Origin: an uncultured Clostridia bacterium
GTDB taxonomy: Bacteria > Bacillota > Clostridia > Christensenellales > Borkfalkiaceae
Assembly: GCA_947631905.1 (NCBI GenBank)
Contig: CANRND010000003.1
Location: 62,001-126,000 of the forward strand
Length of the DNA: 64,000 nucleotides
Direction of reading: 5' to 3'
In this document: piece after piece, positions 6,699 through 13,806 of the stretch
Layout: every line of letters begins with the position of its first letter
Numbering within the stretch: position 1 is the first letter of the stretch
Translations under genes and position numbers: made by a program
Notes under the pieces: generated by a model
The model's input: the letters and a program-made list of their open reading frames with translations, nothing else
What the model was told of the DNA's origin: nothing
Database searches by the model: none

Positions 6699-7582
6699 TT
6701 TTCTTTCTCCTCTTTGATCCCGAGCGCAAGCGCATACAGACAGCTTGCAAAGTTCGCGTTGAACTGGATTTGTTTTTCCGCCTCGCCCACGAGTTCCAGC
6801 GAGGCGATCGCCGCGCCCAGCGGCCACACGGGGCTTTCCGAGCGCACATATTCCGTCTGCCCCGCCGCCTGCATCATGGCGTCGCGGAGCAAACTTTTGA
6901 GCGCCGCGAAAAATTCCCGCTTTTCCTTTCTCTCCCCCAACTCCCGGCAGAACAGCTCGGGATTTTCGAGGAACAAAAAACGGCGCGCCAAAGAAAATTC
7001 TTCCCCGCCGTCCGCGAGCAGGCTCTCCCCGACCGAGAAGATCCCCCCGCTCGCGCCCGCCGCCCGTGCGACGTCCTCCCCGGGATACTTCCGCGCAAGC
7101 GCGCGTTCGATCTCCTCCTCCGAAAAGGGCGGAACCATGATCTTGACCGTGCGGGAAAGCACGGTGGGAAGCACGGGAAATTCCGACTCCGCCCCGAGCA
7201 GGAAACTGACGCCCGCGGGCGGTTCTTCGAGAATTTTCAACAGCTTATTCTGCACGAGCGCGGACGCGGCACCGAACGCGTCAAGTACGAACAGCTTTTT
7301 CGTCCCCTCCACGGGGGCGAGCAAACTCTCCTCGACGATCCGTTCGCAATCTTCCACGTTGAGTTTTCCGCCCGCTTCGGGAAAGAACAGACAGTCGGAA
7401 AAGTTCTCCCCGTCGATGAGCGCCGCAACGCGGGAGCCGTCCTCTGCGCCGAAAAAACGTTTAGCGCACTCTTTGAGCAAGTCCCGCAGGTATTTCCCGT
7501 CGGGAAACAGCACGAGCGCCGAACGGAAGTCGCCCTGCGCCATCGCGCGGTATGCGGTTGTCGAGCGCAAGAGCTGTTTCAT
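6686..7582 (-). CDS. holB: DNA polymerase III delta-prime-like subunit
   Basis: A 298-residue clamp-loader protein of the AAA+ fold. The best mark is LLKILEEPPAGVSFLLGAE followed by LPTVLSRTVKIMV, the delta/gamma signature including the SRC-like sensor motif (here SRT). No Walker A P-loop is visible, as expected for delta-prime. It lies between the decarboxylase and ricT, exactly as holB does beside yaaT in Bacillus, but tmk is missing from the cluster. The start overlaps the decarboxylase stop by four bases (ATGA). Confidence 0.85.
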   Translation of the reverse strand: MKQLLRSTTAYRAMAQGDFRSALVLFPDGKYLRDLLKECAKRFFGAEDGSRVAALIDGENFSDCLFFPEAGGKLNVEDCERIVEESLLAPVEGTKKLFVLDAFGAASALVQNKLLKILEEPPAGVSFLLGAESEFPVLPTVLSRTVKIMVPPFSEEEIERALARKYPGEDVARAAGASGGIFSVGESLLADGGEEFSLARRFLFLENPELFCRELGERKEKREFFAALKSLLRDAMMQAAGQTEYVRSESPVWPLGAAIASLELVGEAEKQIQFNANFASCLYALALGIKEEKEKWQR

Positions 7583-8631
7583 CTTTCCTCCCCGTACATG
7601 GGAATGCTTCCCGCGGGCGCGTCTTCTCCGACTTCGCCGCGCGGCATTTTTTTCAAAAGTTTCCCCAGCGTTTTGAGTTCCCGTGCCGTGGTACAGGGCG
7701 AAAGATAGAACAAAAGATAGTTTCCGTCGTTGAACTCGGGATATACCCCATGCCCCTCCGAATATGCCTGTGCCGCGCCGCACTGCCCCCCGAACGGGAC
7801 GAGAAGTTTGGTCCAATCGCCGTTATTTACGCAACCGTATTGCGTTTTGAACCGCTCCGCGGCATTTTCGAGCGCAACGTTGCGCGGATATTTTACGGCG
7901 TACTCTACGCTCGCCATGATGGGATAGGAGGGCGAACTCGTGCGGAAGAGTTTTACCGCGCTTTCGAGCGGCCCCGCCCACGGTTCGGACTTTGCCGAGA
8001 CGACCGCGCCCTGCGTGAGCGCGGGCAGAGACTTATGCACGCCGTCCACCCAGAGATCGGCATAGCTCCCCGCATACCGTTCGGGAACAAAATGCAGGTG
8101 TCCGCCGTGCGCGCCGTCTATGACAAGCGGCTTGTTTTGCGCCTTGCAGAGCGCCGCCGCTCCGGCAAGATCGGGGAAATTTCCGTAATAATCGGGCGAC
8201 GTTAAAAGCAACGCGTCCGCGCTGTCAAGGGCGCGCGCGACGTCGGCCGATGTGGGTTGCAACGGGATCCCGAAGCGCGTTTTTTGCGGAACGGGTATCC
8301 ATTTGAGGCCGAACACGTTGCAGGCGTTCCGCACGCTCGGGTGGGAAAAGACGGGCGCCGCGACCGACGCTTTCCCCGCCGTTTTCAGACAGTAAAGCAT
8401 GGAAAAGACGCCCGAGGTACTGCCGTCCGTCAAAATGAAACTGCGTGCCGCCCCCAAAATGCGGGCGACGTCCTCCTGCGCCGCTTTCAGCACCCCGCGG
8501 GGGGAGAGCAGACAGTCGGAATAGTCCAGCTCGGTGATGTCCGCGCCCGCGCGCTTGTGTCCCGGCGTGTGAAACGAGATGTGTTTTTTCTGCCCGCGGA
8601 GCATCTCCGCGATCCAAAGGCGCTCTTTCAT
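7579..8631 (-). CDS. Short Orn/Lys/Arg decarboxylase-family PLP enzyme
   Basis: A 350-residue PLP-dependent protein of the aspartate-aminotransferase fold. HISFHTPGHKRAG at the N terminus and WVDGVHKSLPALTQGA, which contains the PLP-binding lysine, identify the family; DGAHGGHLHF carries the cofactor-contact Asp and His. It is much shorter than typical members (about 480), keeping the large PLP domain and only part of the C-terminal region. Activity on arginine or lysine is therefore uncertain. A yaaO-like gene at this place next to holB is conserved in Bacillota. It overlaps both neighbours by four bases. Confidence 0.8.
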   Translation of the reverse strand: MKERLWIAEMLRGQKKHISFHTPGHKRAGADITELDYSDCLLSPRGVLKAAQEDVARILGAARSFILTDGSTSGVFSMLYCLKTAGKASVAAPVFSHPSVRNACNVFGLKWIPVPQKTRFGIPLQPTSADVARALDSADALLLTSPDYYGNFPDLAGAAALCKAQNKPLVIDGAHGGHLHFVPERYAGSYADLWVDGVHKSLPALTQGAVVSAKSEPWAGPLESAVKLFRTSSPSYPIMASVEYAVKYPRNVALENAAERFKTQYGCVNNGDWTKLLVPFGGQCGAAQAYSEGHGVYPEFNDGNYLLFYLSPCTTARELKTLGKLLKKMPRGEVGEDAPAGSIPMYGEER

Positions 8632-9563
8632 GCGCCGAAACGCTCCACGAGGGCGCGCACATAGGAGAGCGCCTCGTATCTTAAATCGTTTTTAACGTCC
8701 TTTGCCGCGGCTCCCTCGTCGCTGTCGTTGCGGAACAGGAAGAGACATACGTTGGCGGAATTCGCAACGGTCACCTCTTCCCCCTCTTCGTTCGTAGTCG
8801 TTTCGGCATAGTAGTAGTAATTTCTCAGCTGTGAGAGCTTTCCGAGCGCGAACGCCTTATGATGCAGGACTTCCTTTTCATCGGCAATGTCCACATAGGA
8901 CAGCGTTCCGTCCGCCAGACGGTCGCACACAAAGATGTAATCGCTGCGCAGATGCTCAAAGCGTTCGTATTCCTGCAAAACGCCCTCCGCCCGCTTTGCT
9001 TCGGAACGGTAGCGGCGGTCCTTGCCGTTGCGCGCAAGGAAACATGCCTCCGCCTCGGCGCGGTCGAGCGTTCCCGCCCGCCAATTTTCCCCGAAAAAGC
9101 GGATGAGATATTTTTCGCAGTCCGAAAGATAGGTGTCGAGATCGAGCGCCATCGTGTGTTGGTCACCGCCCAGCAACTCCGAAATGACCGTGACGGAGGG
9201 GTCTTCCTCGTCGGTGCGGTTGGTGGTGGTAAACATCACGGTGCCGTCCGCCGTGGAGCGGCGCGCCGTGAACGCGGCGTTTGCGTACTGCCCCGTACCG
9301 AACGTCTCCTGCTCGGTTTTCAGCACGTCGTAAGAAAGCACGCCGTCCGCCTGCAAACGTTCCAGAAAGCCGTTTGCGTCCCCGCCCTCCACAAGTTCGC
9401 GGTAGCCGTAAACCGTGAAAGTATGGTACTTCCCGGGACGCGTTTTTACCGTGGTAAAGAACACGCAGATCACCAGCACCGCCGCAAGGATGGCGGCGAC
9501 GATTTTGAGCCAATCGTAGGAGAGCAGGTTGGCAAGTCTGGATTTCGTGATGCGTGCGTCCAT
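8628..9563 (-). CDS. Hypothetical single-pass membrane protein
   Basis: A 311-residue protein I do not recognise. A cytoplasmic N-terminal stretch is followed by one membrane segment (about residues 20-38, IVAAILAAVLVICVFF). The rest is a soluble extracytoplasmic region with no cysteines that suggest a metal site. A disordered acidic piece (TTTNEEGEEVTVAN) lies near the C terminus. It is embedded between lysS and the decarboxylase with a four-base overlap, so it is co-transcribed with greA-lysS. It may be lineage-specific. Confidence 0.75.
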   Translation of the reverse strand: MDARITKSRLANLLSYDWLKIVAAILAAVLVICVFFTTVKTRPGKYHTFTVYGYRELVEGGDANGFLERLQADGVLSYDVLKTEQETFGTGQYANAAFTARRSTADGTVMFTTTNRTDEEDPSVTVISELLGGDQHTMALDLDTYLSDCEKYLIRFFGENWRAGTLDRAEAEACFLARNGKDRRYRSEAKRAEGVLQEYERFEHLRSDYIFVCDRLADGTLSYVDIADEKEVLHHKAFALGKLSQLRNYYYYAETTTNEEGEEVTVANSANVCLFLFRNDSDEGAAAKDVKNDLRYEALSYVRALVERFGA

Positions 9564-9597
9564 AAAAGCGTCCTTTCGGCAAATGGGTCGAACCCGC

Positions 9598-11085
9598 TTA
9601 TTTCTTCGGTTTCATCGTGGGGAAGAGCAGTACGTCGCGGATGGTGGGGCTGTCCGTGAGGAGCATGACGAGGCGGTCTACCCCGAGTCCCAGCCCGCCC
9701 GTAGGGGGCATGCCGTGTTCCAGAGCGTCGATAAAGTCCTCGTCTACCTGCGCGTTCGTTCCCTGCGCACGCTTCCTTTGCGCCTGTTCTTCCATGCGCT
9801 TCTTTTGGTCGATGGGGTCGTTGAGTTCGGAGAACGCGTTGCCCATCTCCATGCCCATCATGAAATATTCGAACCGTTCGGTCATCGAAGGATCGGACGG
9901 CTTGCGTTTTGCAAGCGGAGAGATCTCCACGGGATAATCGTAGATGAACGTGGGCCGGATGAGCTTGTCCTCAACGAACGCGTCGAAAAATTCCGCCAGA
10001 ATATATCCTTTGGTGTTCTTGTCTTTCTCAAATTCCACGCCCTTTTCGCGGGCGATCGCCTGCGCCTCTTCGTCCGAGGCGACCGTGTCGAAATCCACGC
10101 CCGAATACTTTTTCACCGCCTCTTTCATGGTGAGCCGCTCCCACTTGGAGAAGTCGAGTTCCACCCCTTGATAAGTCACTTTGAGGGTGCCGCACGCCTC
10201 CTTGGCGACATGGCGGTAAAGTTCTTCCACAAAGTCCATCACCTCGCGGTAATCCACATAGGCCTGATAAATTTCCACCGTGGTGAACTCGGGATTGTGC
10301 TTTGCGTCCATGCCCTCGTTGCGGAAGATGCGCCCCATTTCGTATACTTTTTCAAAGCCGCCCACGATGAGCCGCTTCAAGTAAAGTTCCGTCTCGATCC
10401 TCAGGTACATGTCGAGGTCGAGCGCATTGTGATGGGTCTTGAACGGGCGGGCGTCCGCGCCGATTTCGAGAGGGAGCAGAATGGGCGTGTCCGCTTCCAG
10501 AAATCCCTTTCCGTCGAGGAAATCGCGGATCGCCTTGATGATCTTCGCCCGCTTGAAGAAAGTCTCGCGCACGTCCTGGTTCATGATGAGATCGACGTGC
10601 CTGAGGCGGTATTTCATGTCCTGGTTTTGCAGGCCGTTGTACTTTTCGGGGAGGGGCAGAAGCGCTTTCGAGAGCATTTCGAGGTGGGTGGCGTGGACGG
10701 TGACTTCCCCCGTCTGCGTTTTGAACACAAACCCCTTTACGCCGACGATGTCGCCGATGTCGTAGTCCTTTTTATAGGCGGCGTACGTCTCCTCGCCCAC
10801 ATCCTGGCGGGTGATGTAGATCTGCAACTGTCCGTCGCGGTCGGAAATATGCGAAAAGGACGCCTTTCCCATGACGCGGCGGGACATGAGCCGCCCCGCA
10901 ACGGAGACCTCTTTCCCTTCGAGCTTCTCAAAATTTTCCTTGACGGAACCCGAACGTTCCGTTACGGCATAGGCCGTCTTTTCGTAGGGGTTATTGCCCT
11001 CCGAGATGAGCTTTTCGAGCTTTTCCCGCCGGATACGCGCCTGCTCGTGCAGGTCCTCCGCGGCGGGGAGATTTTTTTCTTCCAT
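9598..11085 (-). CDS. lysS: Lysyl-tRNA synthetase (class II)
   Basis: A 495-residue class II synthetase that charges tRNA-Lys. The N-terminal OB-fold anticodon-binding domain spans about residues 55-160 (SVAGRLMSRRVMGKASFSHI). Motif 2 is visible as GRIFRNEGMDAKHNPEFTTV. Motif 3 is GLGLGVDRLVMLLTDSPTIR. Length is normal. It starts 10 bases after the greA stop, and the greA-lysS order is common in Bacillota. No T-box leader is seen upstream of the operon. Confidence 0.98.
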   Translation of the reverse strand: MEEKNLPAAEDLHEQARIRREKLEKLISEGNNPYEKTAYAVTERSGSVKENFEKLEGKEVSVAGRLMSRRVMGKASFSHISDRDGQLQIYITRQDVGEETYAAYKKDYDIGDIVGVKGFVFKTQTGEVTVHATHLEMLSKALLPLPEKYNGLQNQDMKYRLRHVDLIMNQDVRETFFKRAKIIKAIRDFLDGKGFLEADTPILLPLEIGADARPFKTHHNALDLDMYLRIETELYLKRLIVGGFEKVYEMGRIFRNEGMDAKHNPEFTTVEIYQAYVDYREVMDFVEELYRHVAKEACGTLKVTYQGVELDFSKWERLTMKEAVKKYSGVDFDTVASDEEAQAIAREKGVEFEKDKNTKGYILAEFFDAFVEDKLIRPTFIYDYPVEISPLAKRKPSDPSMTERFEYFMMGMEMGNAFSELNDPIDQKKRMEEQAQRKRAQGTNAQVDEDFIDALEHGMPPTGGLGLGVDRLVMLLTDSPTIRDVLLFPTMKPKK

Positions 11086-11095
11086 GTTGGTTTCC

Positions 11096-11566
11096 TCAGT
11101 CGATTTTGCGGATCGTCAGTTGATATTCGAAGTTGTTGGGCGCTTTGACCGTGACTTTGTCCCCTTTCTTGTGGCGGAGGAGCGCGGCGCCCACGGGGGA
11201 CTCGTTGGAGATCACGTTGTTCATCGGGTCCACTTCGGTGGTACCCATGATCGTGTAGACGACCTCCTCTTCGAGGTCGGCGTCCCACACCGTAACGGTG
11301 GAGCCGATGTGGACAACGGAATTGTCATCCGTCTCCTCGATGATGACCGCGTTTTTCACTTTGTATTCCAGCTCGGCGATCTCGCCCTCGTTCGCCGCCT
11401 GCTCGTTGCGCGCCGCGTCGTACTCGGCGTTCTCCGAAAGGTCGCCGTGGCTGCGCGCCTCGGCGATGCGGTCTACGATCTCTTTGCGTTTGACCGTTTG
11501 AAGGTATTCCAGCTCTTTCTTTGCCGCTTCGTACCCTTCCTGCGTCATGTAAAACTGTTCTGCCAT
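11096..11566 (-). CDS. greA: Transcription elongation factor GreA
   Basis: A 156-residue factor that binds in the RNA polymerase secondary channel and stimulates cleavage of backtracked RNA. The N-terminal coiled coil ends in the acidic tip (SHGDLSENAEYDAARNEQ), which carries the Asp and Glu used for catalysis. The C-terminal FKBP-like domain includes SPVGAALLRHKKGDKVTV. It is the first gene of a six-gene operon driven by the promoter at 11671-11699. Confidence 0.97.
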   Translation of the reverse strand: MAEQFYMTQEGYEAAKKELEYLQTVKRKEIVDRIAEARSHGDLSENAEYDAARNEQAANEGEIAELEYKVKNAVIIEETDDNSVVHIGSTVTVWDADLEEEVVYTIMGTTEVDPMNNVISNESPVGAALLRHKKGDKVTVKAPNNFEYQLTIRKID

Positions 11567-11583
11567 AATCTATGAACCCCTTT

Positions 11584-11649
11584 GCGCCGGTTTTTTGCGG
11601 CGCGTTATTTTATAAGACGACCGTGATTTCCCCCATGCGGAAACCACGG
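11584..11649 (-). promoter_or_regulatory. Structured 5' leader of the greA operon
   Basis: Two hairpins lie in the roughly 97-base leader. The first (11649-11621) pairs CCGTGGTTTCC with GGAAATCACGG with one mismatch. The second (11603-11584) pairs GCGCCG with CGGCGC and ends right before the AAAGGGG Shine-Dalgarno. Neither is followed by a T-run. A regulatory role is possible but not shown. Confidence 0.4.
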
Positions 11650-11670
11650 CATCCTCCCGATCCTGCTTTC

Positions 11671-11699
11671 ATTATATCCCTTTTGCCCCGCTTTGTCAA
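11671..11699 (-). promoter_or_regulatory. Consensus promoter of the greA-lysS operon
   Basis: Minus strand: perfect TTGACA (11699-11694), 17-base spacer, perfect TATAAT (11676-11671). It is back to back with the plus-strand promoter at 11741-11769. Confidence 0.85.
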
Positions 11700-11740
11700 C
11701 CGACTTGCCTTATACCGCGCAAAAATTTGTGAAAAAACCG

Positions 11741-11769
11741 TTGCATTTCTGCGCAAAAGCGGGTAAAAT
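11741..11769 (+). promoter_or_regulatory. Promoter ending six bases before the next start codon
   Basis: TTGCAT, 17-base spacer, TAAAAT at 11764-11769, then AGAGCC and ATG 11776. No Shine-Dalgarno is present between them, so translation may begin on a leaderless mRNA. Confidence 0.65.
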
Positions 11770-11775
11770 AGAGCC

Positions 11776-12033
11776 ATGTTCCGCATTTGGGCAAAAGTGT
11801 TGAAAGAGGGCCGTATCGTAAGCCAGACCACCTACGAGAGTGAGGAAAAGTTCACCTACTCCGATTTTTTCCGCTACCTTACGGAAATCTGCGGAAAGCT
11901 CGACGTTCCCACGCCCGTTCTTTTGAAACCGCACCTTTTTAACTATGCGAAGTTCCGCCACGTCGTATTCCGCCCCGCCGACTTTATGGAGCGGGTAGAT
12001 TTCGACAGGCTGGTGTTGGAAAATATCGGGTAA
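11776..12033 (+). CDS. Small conserved-looking hypothetical protein
   Basis: An 85-residue soluble protein rich in aromatic and charged residues (RPADFMERVDFDRLVLENI at the C terminus). I do not recognise the family. It has a good promoter, normal codon use and sits divergent from greA, so I take it as real. The -10 box is six bases before the ATG and there is no ribosome-binding site, which suggests leaderless expression. A repeat array begins directly after its stop. Confidence 0.7.
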   Translation: MFRIWAKVLKEGRIVSQTTYESEEKFTYSDFFRYLTEICGKLDVPTPVLLKPHLFNYAKFRHVVFRPADFMERVDFDRLVLENIG

Positions 12034-12034
12034 A

Positions 12035-12193
12035 TATTCACGAAAAATCTTTTGCTTTGCAAAATCTTTTTCCGTGAGGAAACTTTCCTCTATGCCTTAA
12101 CTTGCTTATCCTCTCGGTCGTTTCATCGGACAAGAAGTTGCAAGTATGCAACAACTGTGGTCGCGCAGCGAAGAAGCGTGGTTCTTCTCGCGC
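12035..12193 (-). repeat. Three-hairpin structured element, copy D
   Basis: The 12034-12635 gap holds no credible gene. Read on the minus strand this copy has hairpin 1 (AGAAGAA / TTCTTC closed by GCGC on both sides), hairpin 2 (GTTGCA / TTGCAAC) followed by TTCTTGT, then GAGAGGATAA, GTTTCCTC, and hairpin 3 (GGAAAAAGATTTTGC / GCAAAAGATTTTTCGTG). The same order occurs at 12205-12373, 30978-31207 and 57712-57932, and without GAGAGGATAA at 61758-61916. Confidence 0.7.
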
Positions 12194-12204
12194 AAGTAAA
12201 TTTA

Positions 12205-12373
12205 TATTCACGAAAAATCTTTTGCTTCGCAAAATCTTTTTCCGTGAGGAAACTTGCGCTCACGCCTTAACTTGCTTATCCTCTCGGTCGTTTCATCAGA
12301 CACTAAGGCAAAAGTAATTGCCAAATTGAGTCGCCCACGGCGGAAGTCAATTCCGCCTAAGGCAAGTAAATTA
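12205..12373 (-). repeat. Three-hairpin structured element, copy E
   Basis: Tandem to copy D with a period of about 170 bases. The first 95 plus-strand bases are nearly identical to copy D, while the hairpin 1-2 segment differs in sequence. It keeps the pairing (GGCGGAA / TTCCGCC; GGCAA / TTGCC) and ends in the same GCAAGTAAATT on the plus strand. A third, truncated copy (12374-12402) retains only the outer arm of hairpin 3. Confidence 0.7.
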
Positions 12374-12429
12374 TGTTCACGAAAAATCTTTTGCTGCGCG
12401 CAGTGATTTAGAAATACAGACCGTTCCAA

Positions 12430-12535
12430 ATTGTCATTTCGAGCGTAGTCGAGAAATCTCTACCTTAGTGTTAAAATAATGTTGAGATTTCTCCACTCCG
12501 CTCACTTTCGTTCGCTTCGGTCGAAATGACAAAAA
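12430..12535. repeat. Dispersed inverted-repeat element, family R1 (third copy)
   Basis: Begins ATTGTCATTTCGAGCGTAGT and ends GGTCGAAATGACAAA, with GAGAAATCTC and GAGATTTCTC as inner arms. The 12536-12635 remainder has no recognisable feature. Confidence 0.75.
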
Positions 12536-12635
12536 ATGATTTCCGCTACGTTACGCTACTTCGGCTGCGGCTCGTGCCGCGCTTGGAGAAACAGAACCGG
12601 CGCATAGGTTTGCGGGGGAAGCACATACTTTGTGC

Positions 12636-12845
12636 ATGAAACTCACCACCCTCATCTGTTGCGCGTTCCTCATTGCGTTCGGCTTTTTCGCGGCAGTGTA
12701 TGCCCTCTCGGGGTTTGACCTGCTGCTTTTTTTGTGCGCGGGAAACTCCGCCGTCTACCGCTCCCTTCTCTCCCTTGCGGGGATCGGCGCGCTGTGGCTT
12801 TTGTTCTGGCTCATCACTTTCCGCCCGACCAAACCGCTCTCGTAA
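12636..12845 (+). CDS. Small membrane protein, DUF378-like
   Basis: About 69 residues with two membrane segments (residues about 5-27 and 44-62), ending in a short positively charged tail. The pattern FDLLLFLCAGNSAVYRSLLS followed by a hydrophobic helix resembles the DUF378/YuzA family of unknown function. A GGGGGAAG stretch lies upstream; the in-frame TTG at 12630 is an alternative start better spaced from it. Identity as DUF378 is tentative; a small two-helix membrane protein is well supported. Confidence 0.6.
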   Translation: MKLTTLICCAFLIAFGFFAAVYALSGFDLLLFLCAGNSAVYRSLLSLAGIGALWLLFWLITFRPTKPLS

Positions 12846-12867
12846 GACGGGCGCAGACCGCGCGCAT

Positions 12868-13071
12868 TTACCAATCCTGCTTTTTGAGAGAACTGTCTTT
12901 CAGATCGTCGTAAAATTCAAAATACCGCGCTTTCCATTCGCGGGGCGGGAGCGGGTCCGCTTCGCCCTCGGCATATTTCAAGTATTCCTCCATCTCCGCG
13001 GGCGTGAAATCCCCCTCTGAGATCTCCCCGTCGTACTGCGCAAACAGCTTCATCAGATCGTATTGCGACAT
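12868..13071 (-). CDS. Small acidic hypothetical protein
   Basis: A 67-residue acidic protein (SQYDLMKLFAQYDGEISEGD near the start), probably helical and soluble. I do not recognise the family. I prefer ATG 13071 because GGGTGA lies about 6 bases upstream; the longer ORF reads through the palindrome at 13121-13155. It is convergent with the DUF378-like gene and divergent from the MarR regulator. Confidence 0.6.
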   Translation of the reverse strand: MSQYDLMKLFAQYDGEISEGDFTPAEMEEYLKYAEGEADPLPPREWKARYFEFYDDLKDSSLKKQDW

Positions 13072-13120
13072 CCGTTCACCCTTTTTAAGTCCTTTCCACA
13101 GGCCTGTGTAAAACGCGGGA

Positions 13121-13155
13121 GTTGTCCACATTTCCACGGTGGAGATGTGGATAAC
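13121..13155. promoter_or_regulatory. Palindrome with two inverted DnaA-box-like 9-mers
   Basis: Arms of 17 bases (13121-13137 and 13139-13155) around one central base, with two G-T wobble positions. The arms contain TTGTCCACA (13122-13130) and TGTGGATAA (13146-13154); the latter is a perfect TTATCCACA box on the minus strand. No T-run follows, so it is not a terminator. It lies between the 67-residue gene and the MarR gene. Confidence 0.55.
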
Positions 13156-13210
13156 CCCGCTTTTCCTCGTTTATTATAGCAGAAACGGTCGGAAAAATCA
13201 ACGAAAGCCC

Positions 13211-13239
13211 TTGACATTTCAAGTCCCCTTTTTTATAAT
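13211..13239 (+). promoter_or_regulatory. Consensus promoter of the MarR-family gene
   Basis: Perfect TTGACA (13211-13216), 17-base spacer, perfect TATAAT (13234-13239), 36 bases before the ATG. Confidence 0.85.
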
Positions 13240-13275
13240 GGCGGTAGCCGAAATCCGGCTTCCCCGAGGAAAAAA

Positions 13276-13713
13276 ATGGAAAATTTGGACGAAGCTCTCA
13301 TCACCGCGTGGGTGGCGGTGACGGGGGTACTCAAAAACAACCGCATTACGCAGGGGCTGAACTACAACGAGGCGATCGTGATGAACATCGCCTATCACCG
13401 CTATCTCGCGGACGGGGAGGCGACGCCCTTTAAGAGCATCGTTTCCGAAACCAAGATGCTCAAATCTCTCGTGAACCGCACCATCGATTCGCTCGTGCAA
13501 AAAAATTTGCTCGAACGCGTGGAGGGCGAGGACAAGCGCACCACGTTCGTGCGGCCCGTGAAAGAAAATTTGGCCGTCTTTCTCAAAGTACACGAACAGT
13601 CGCTCGCGCTTGCGCGCACCGCGATCGAAATTTTAGGCGAAGAGGACGCCCGCGCCTTTGTGCGCATCTCGGAGCGCATCGTAAACGCCGACCCTCTCCA
13701 CGGAAAAGACTGA
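13276..13713 (+). CDS. MarR-family transcriptional regulator
   Basis: A 145-residue winged-helix protein. The HTH is LKSLVNRTIDSLVQKNLLER and the wing carries VEGEDKRTTFVRP, the D-x-R wing signature. The flanking helices would form the dimer interface. It has its own consensus promoter and a GAGGA site. Its target is unknown; the adjacent downstream gene encodes a surface lipoprotein, but an intergenic gap of 93 bases leaves co-transcription open. Confidence 0.85.
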   Translation: MENLDEALITAWVAVTGVLKNNRITQGLNYNEAIVMNIAYHRYLADGEATPFKSIVSETKMLKSLVNRTIDSLVQKNLLERVEGEDKRTTFVRPVKENLAVFLKVHEQSLALARTAIEILGEEDARAFVRISERIVNADPLHGKD

Positions 13714-13806
13714 GACTTTTTTTCGAAAAATTTCCGTAAAATTTCACCAAAGAGACAAGTGACGCACAAGCGGCGCAGATAAACTGTCCGGCAAAGGGAG
13801 GCAGTT

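Noticed and set aside
12102-12317. 71-residue ORF with a CNNC motif in the repeat array
   Set aside because: It runs across two copies of a structured repeat, has no ribosome site, and the neighbouring copy does not keep the frame or the cysteines.
12035-12402. CRISPR array
   Set aside because: Repeat unit is about 95 bases with a period of 170, there are only two complete units, the variable parts are self-complementary, and no cas gene is present.
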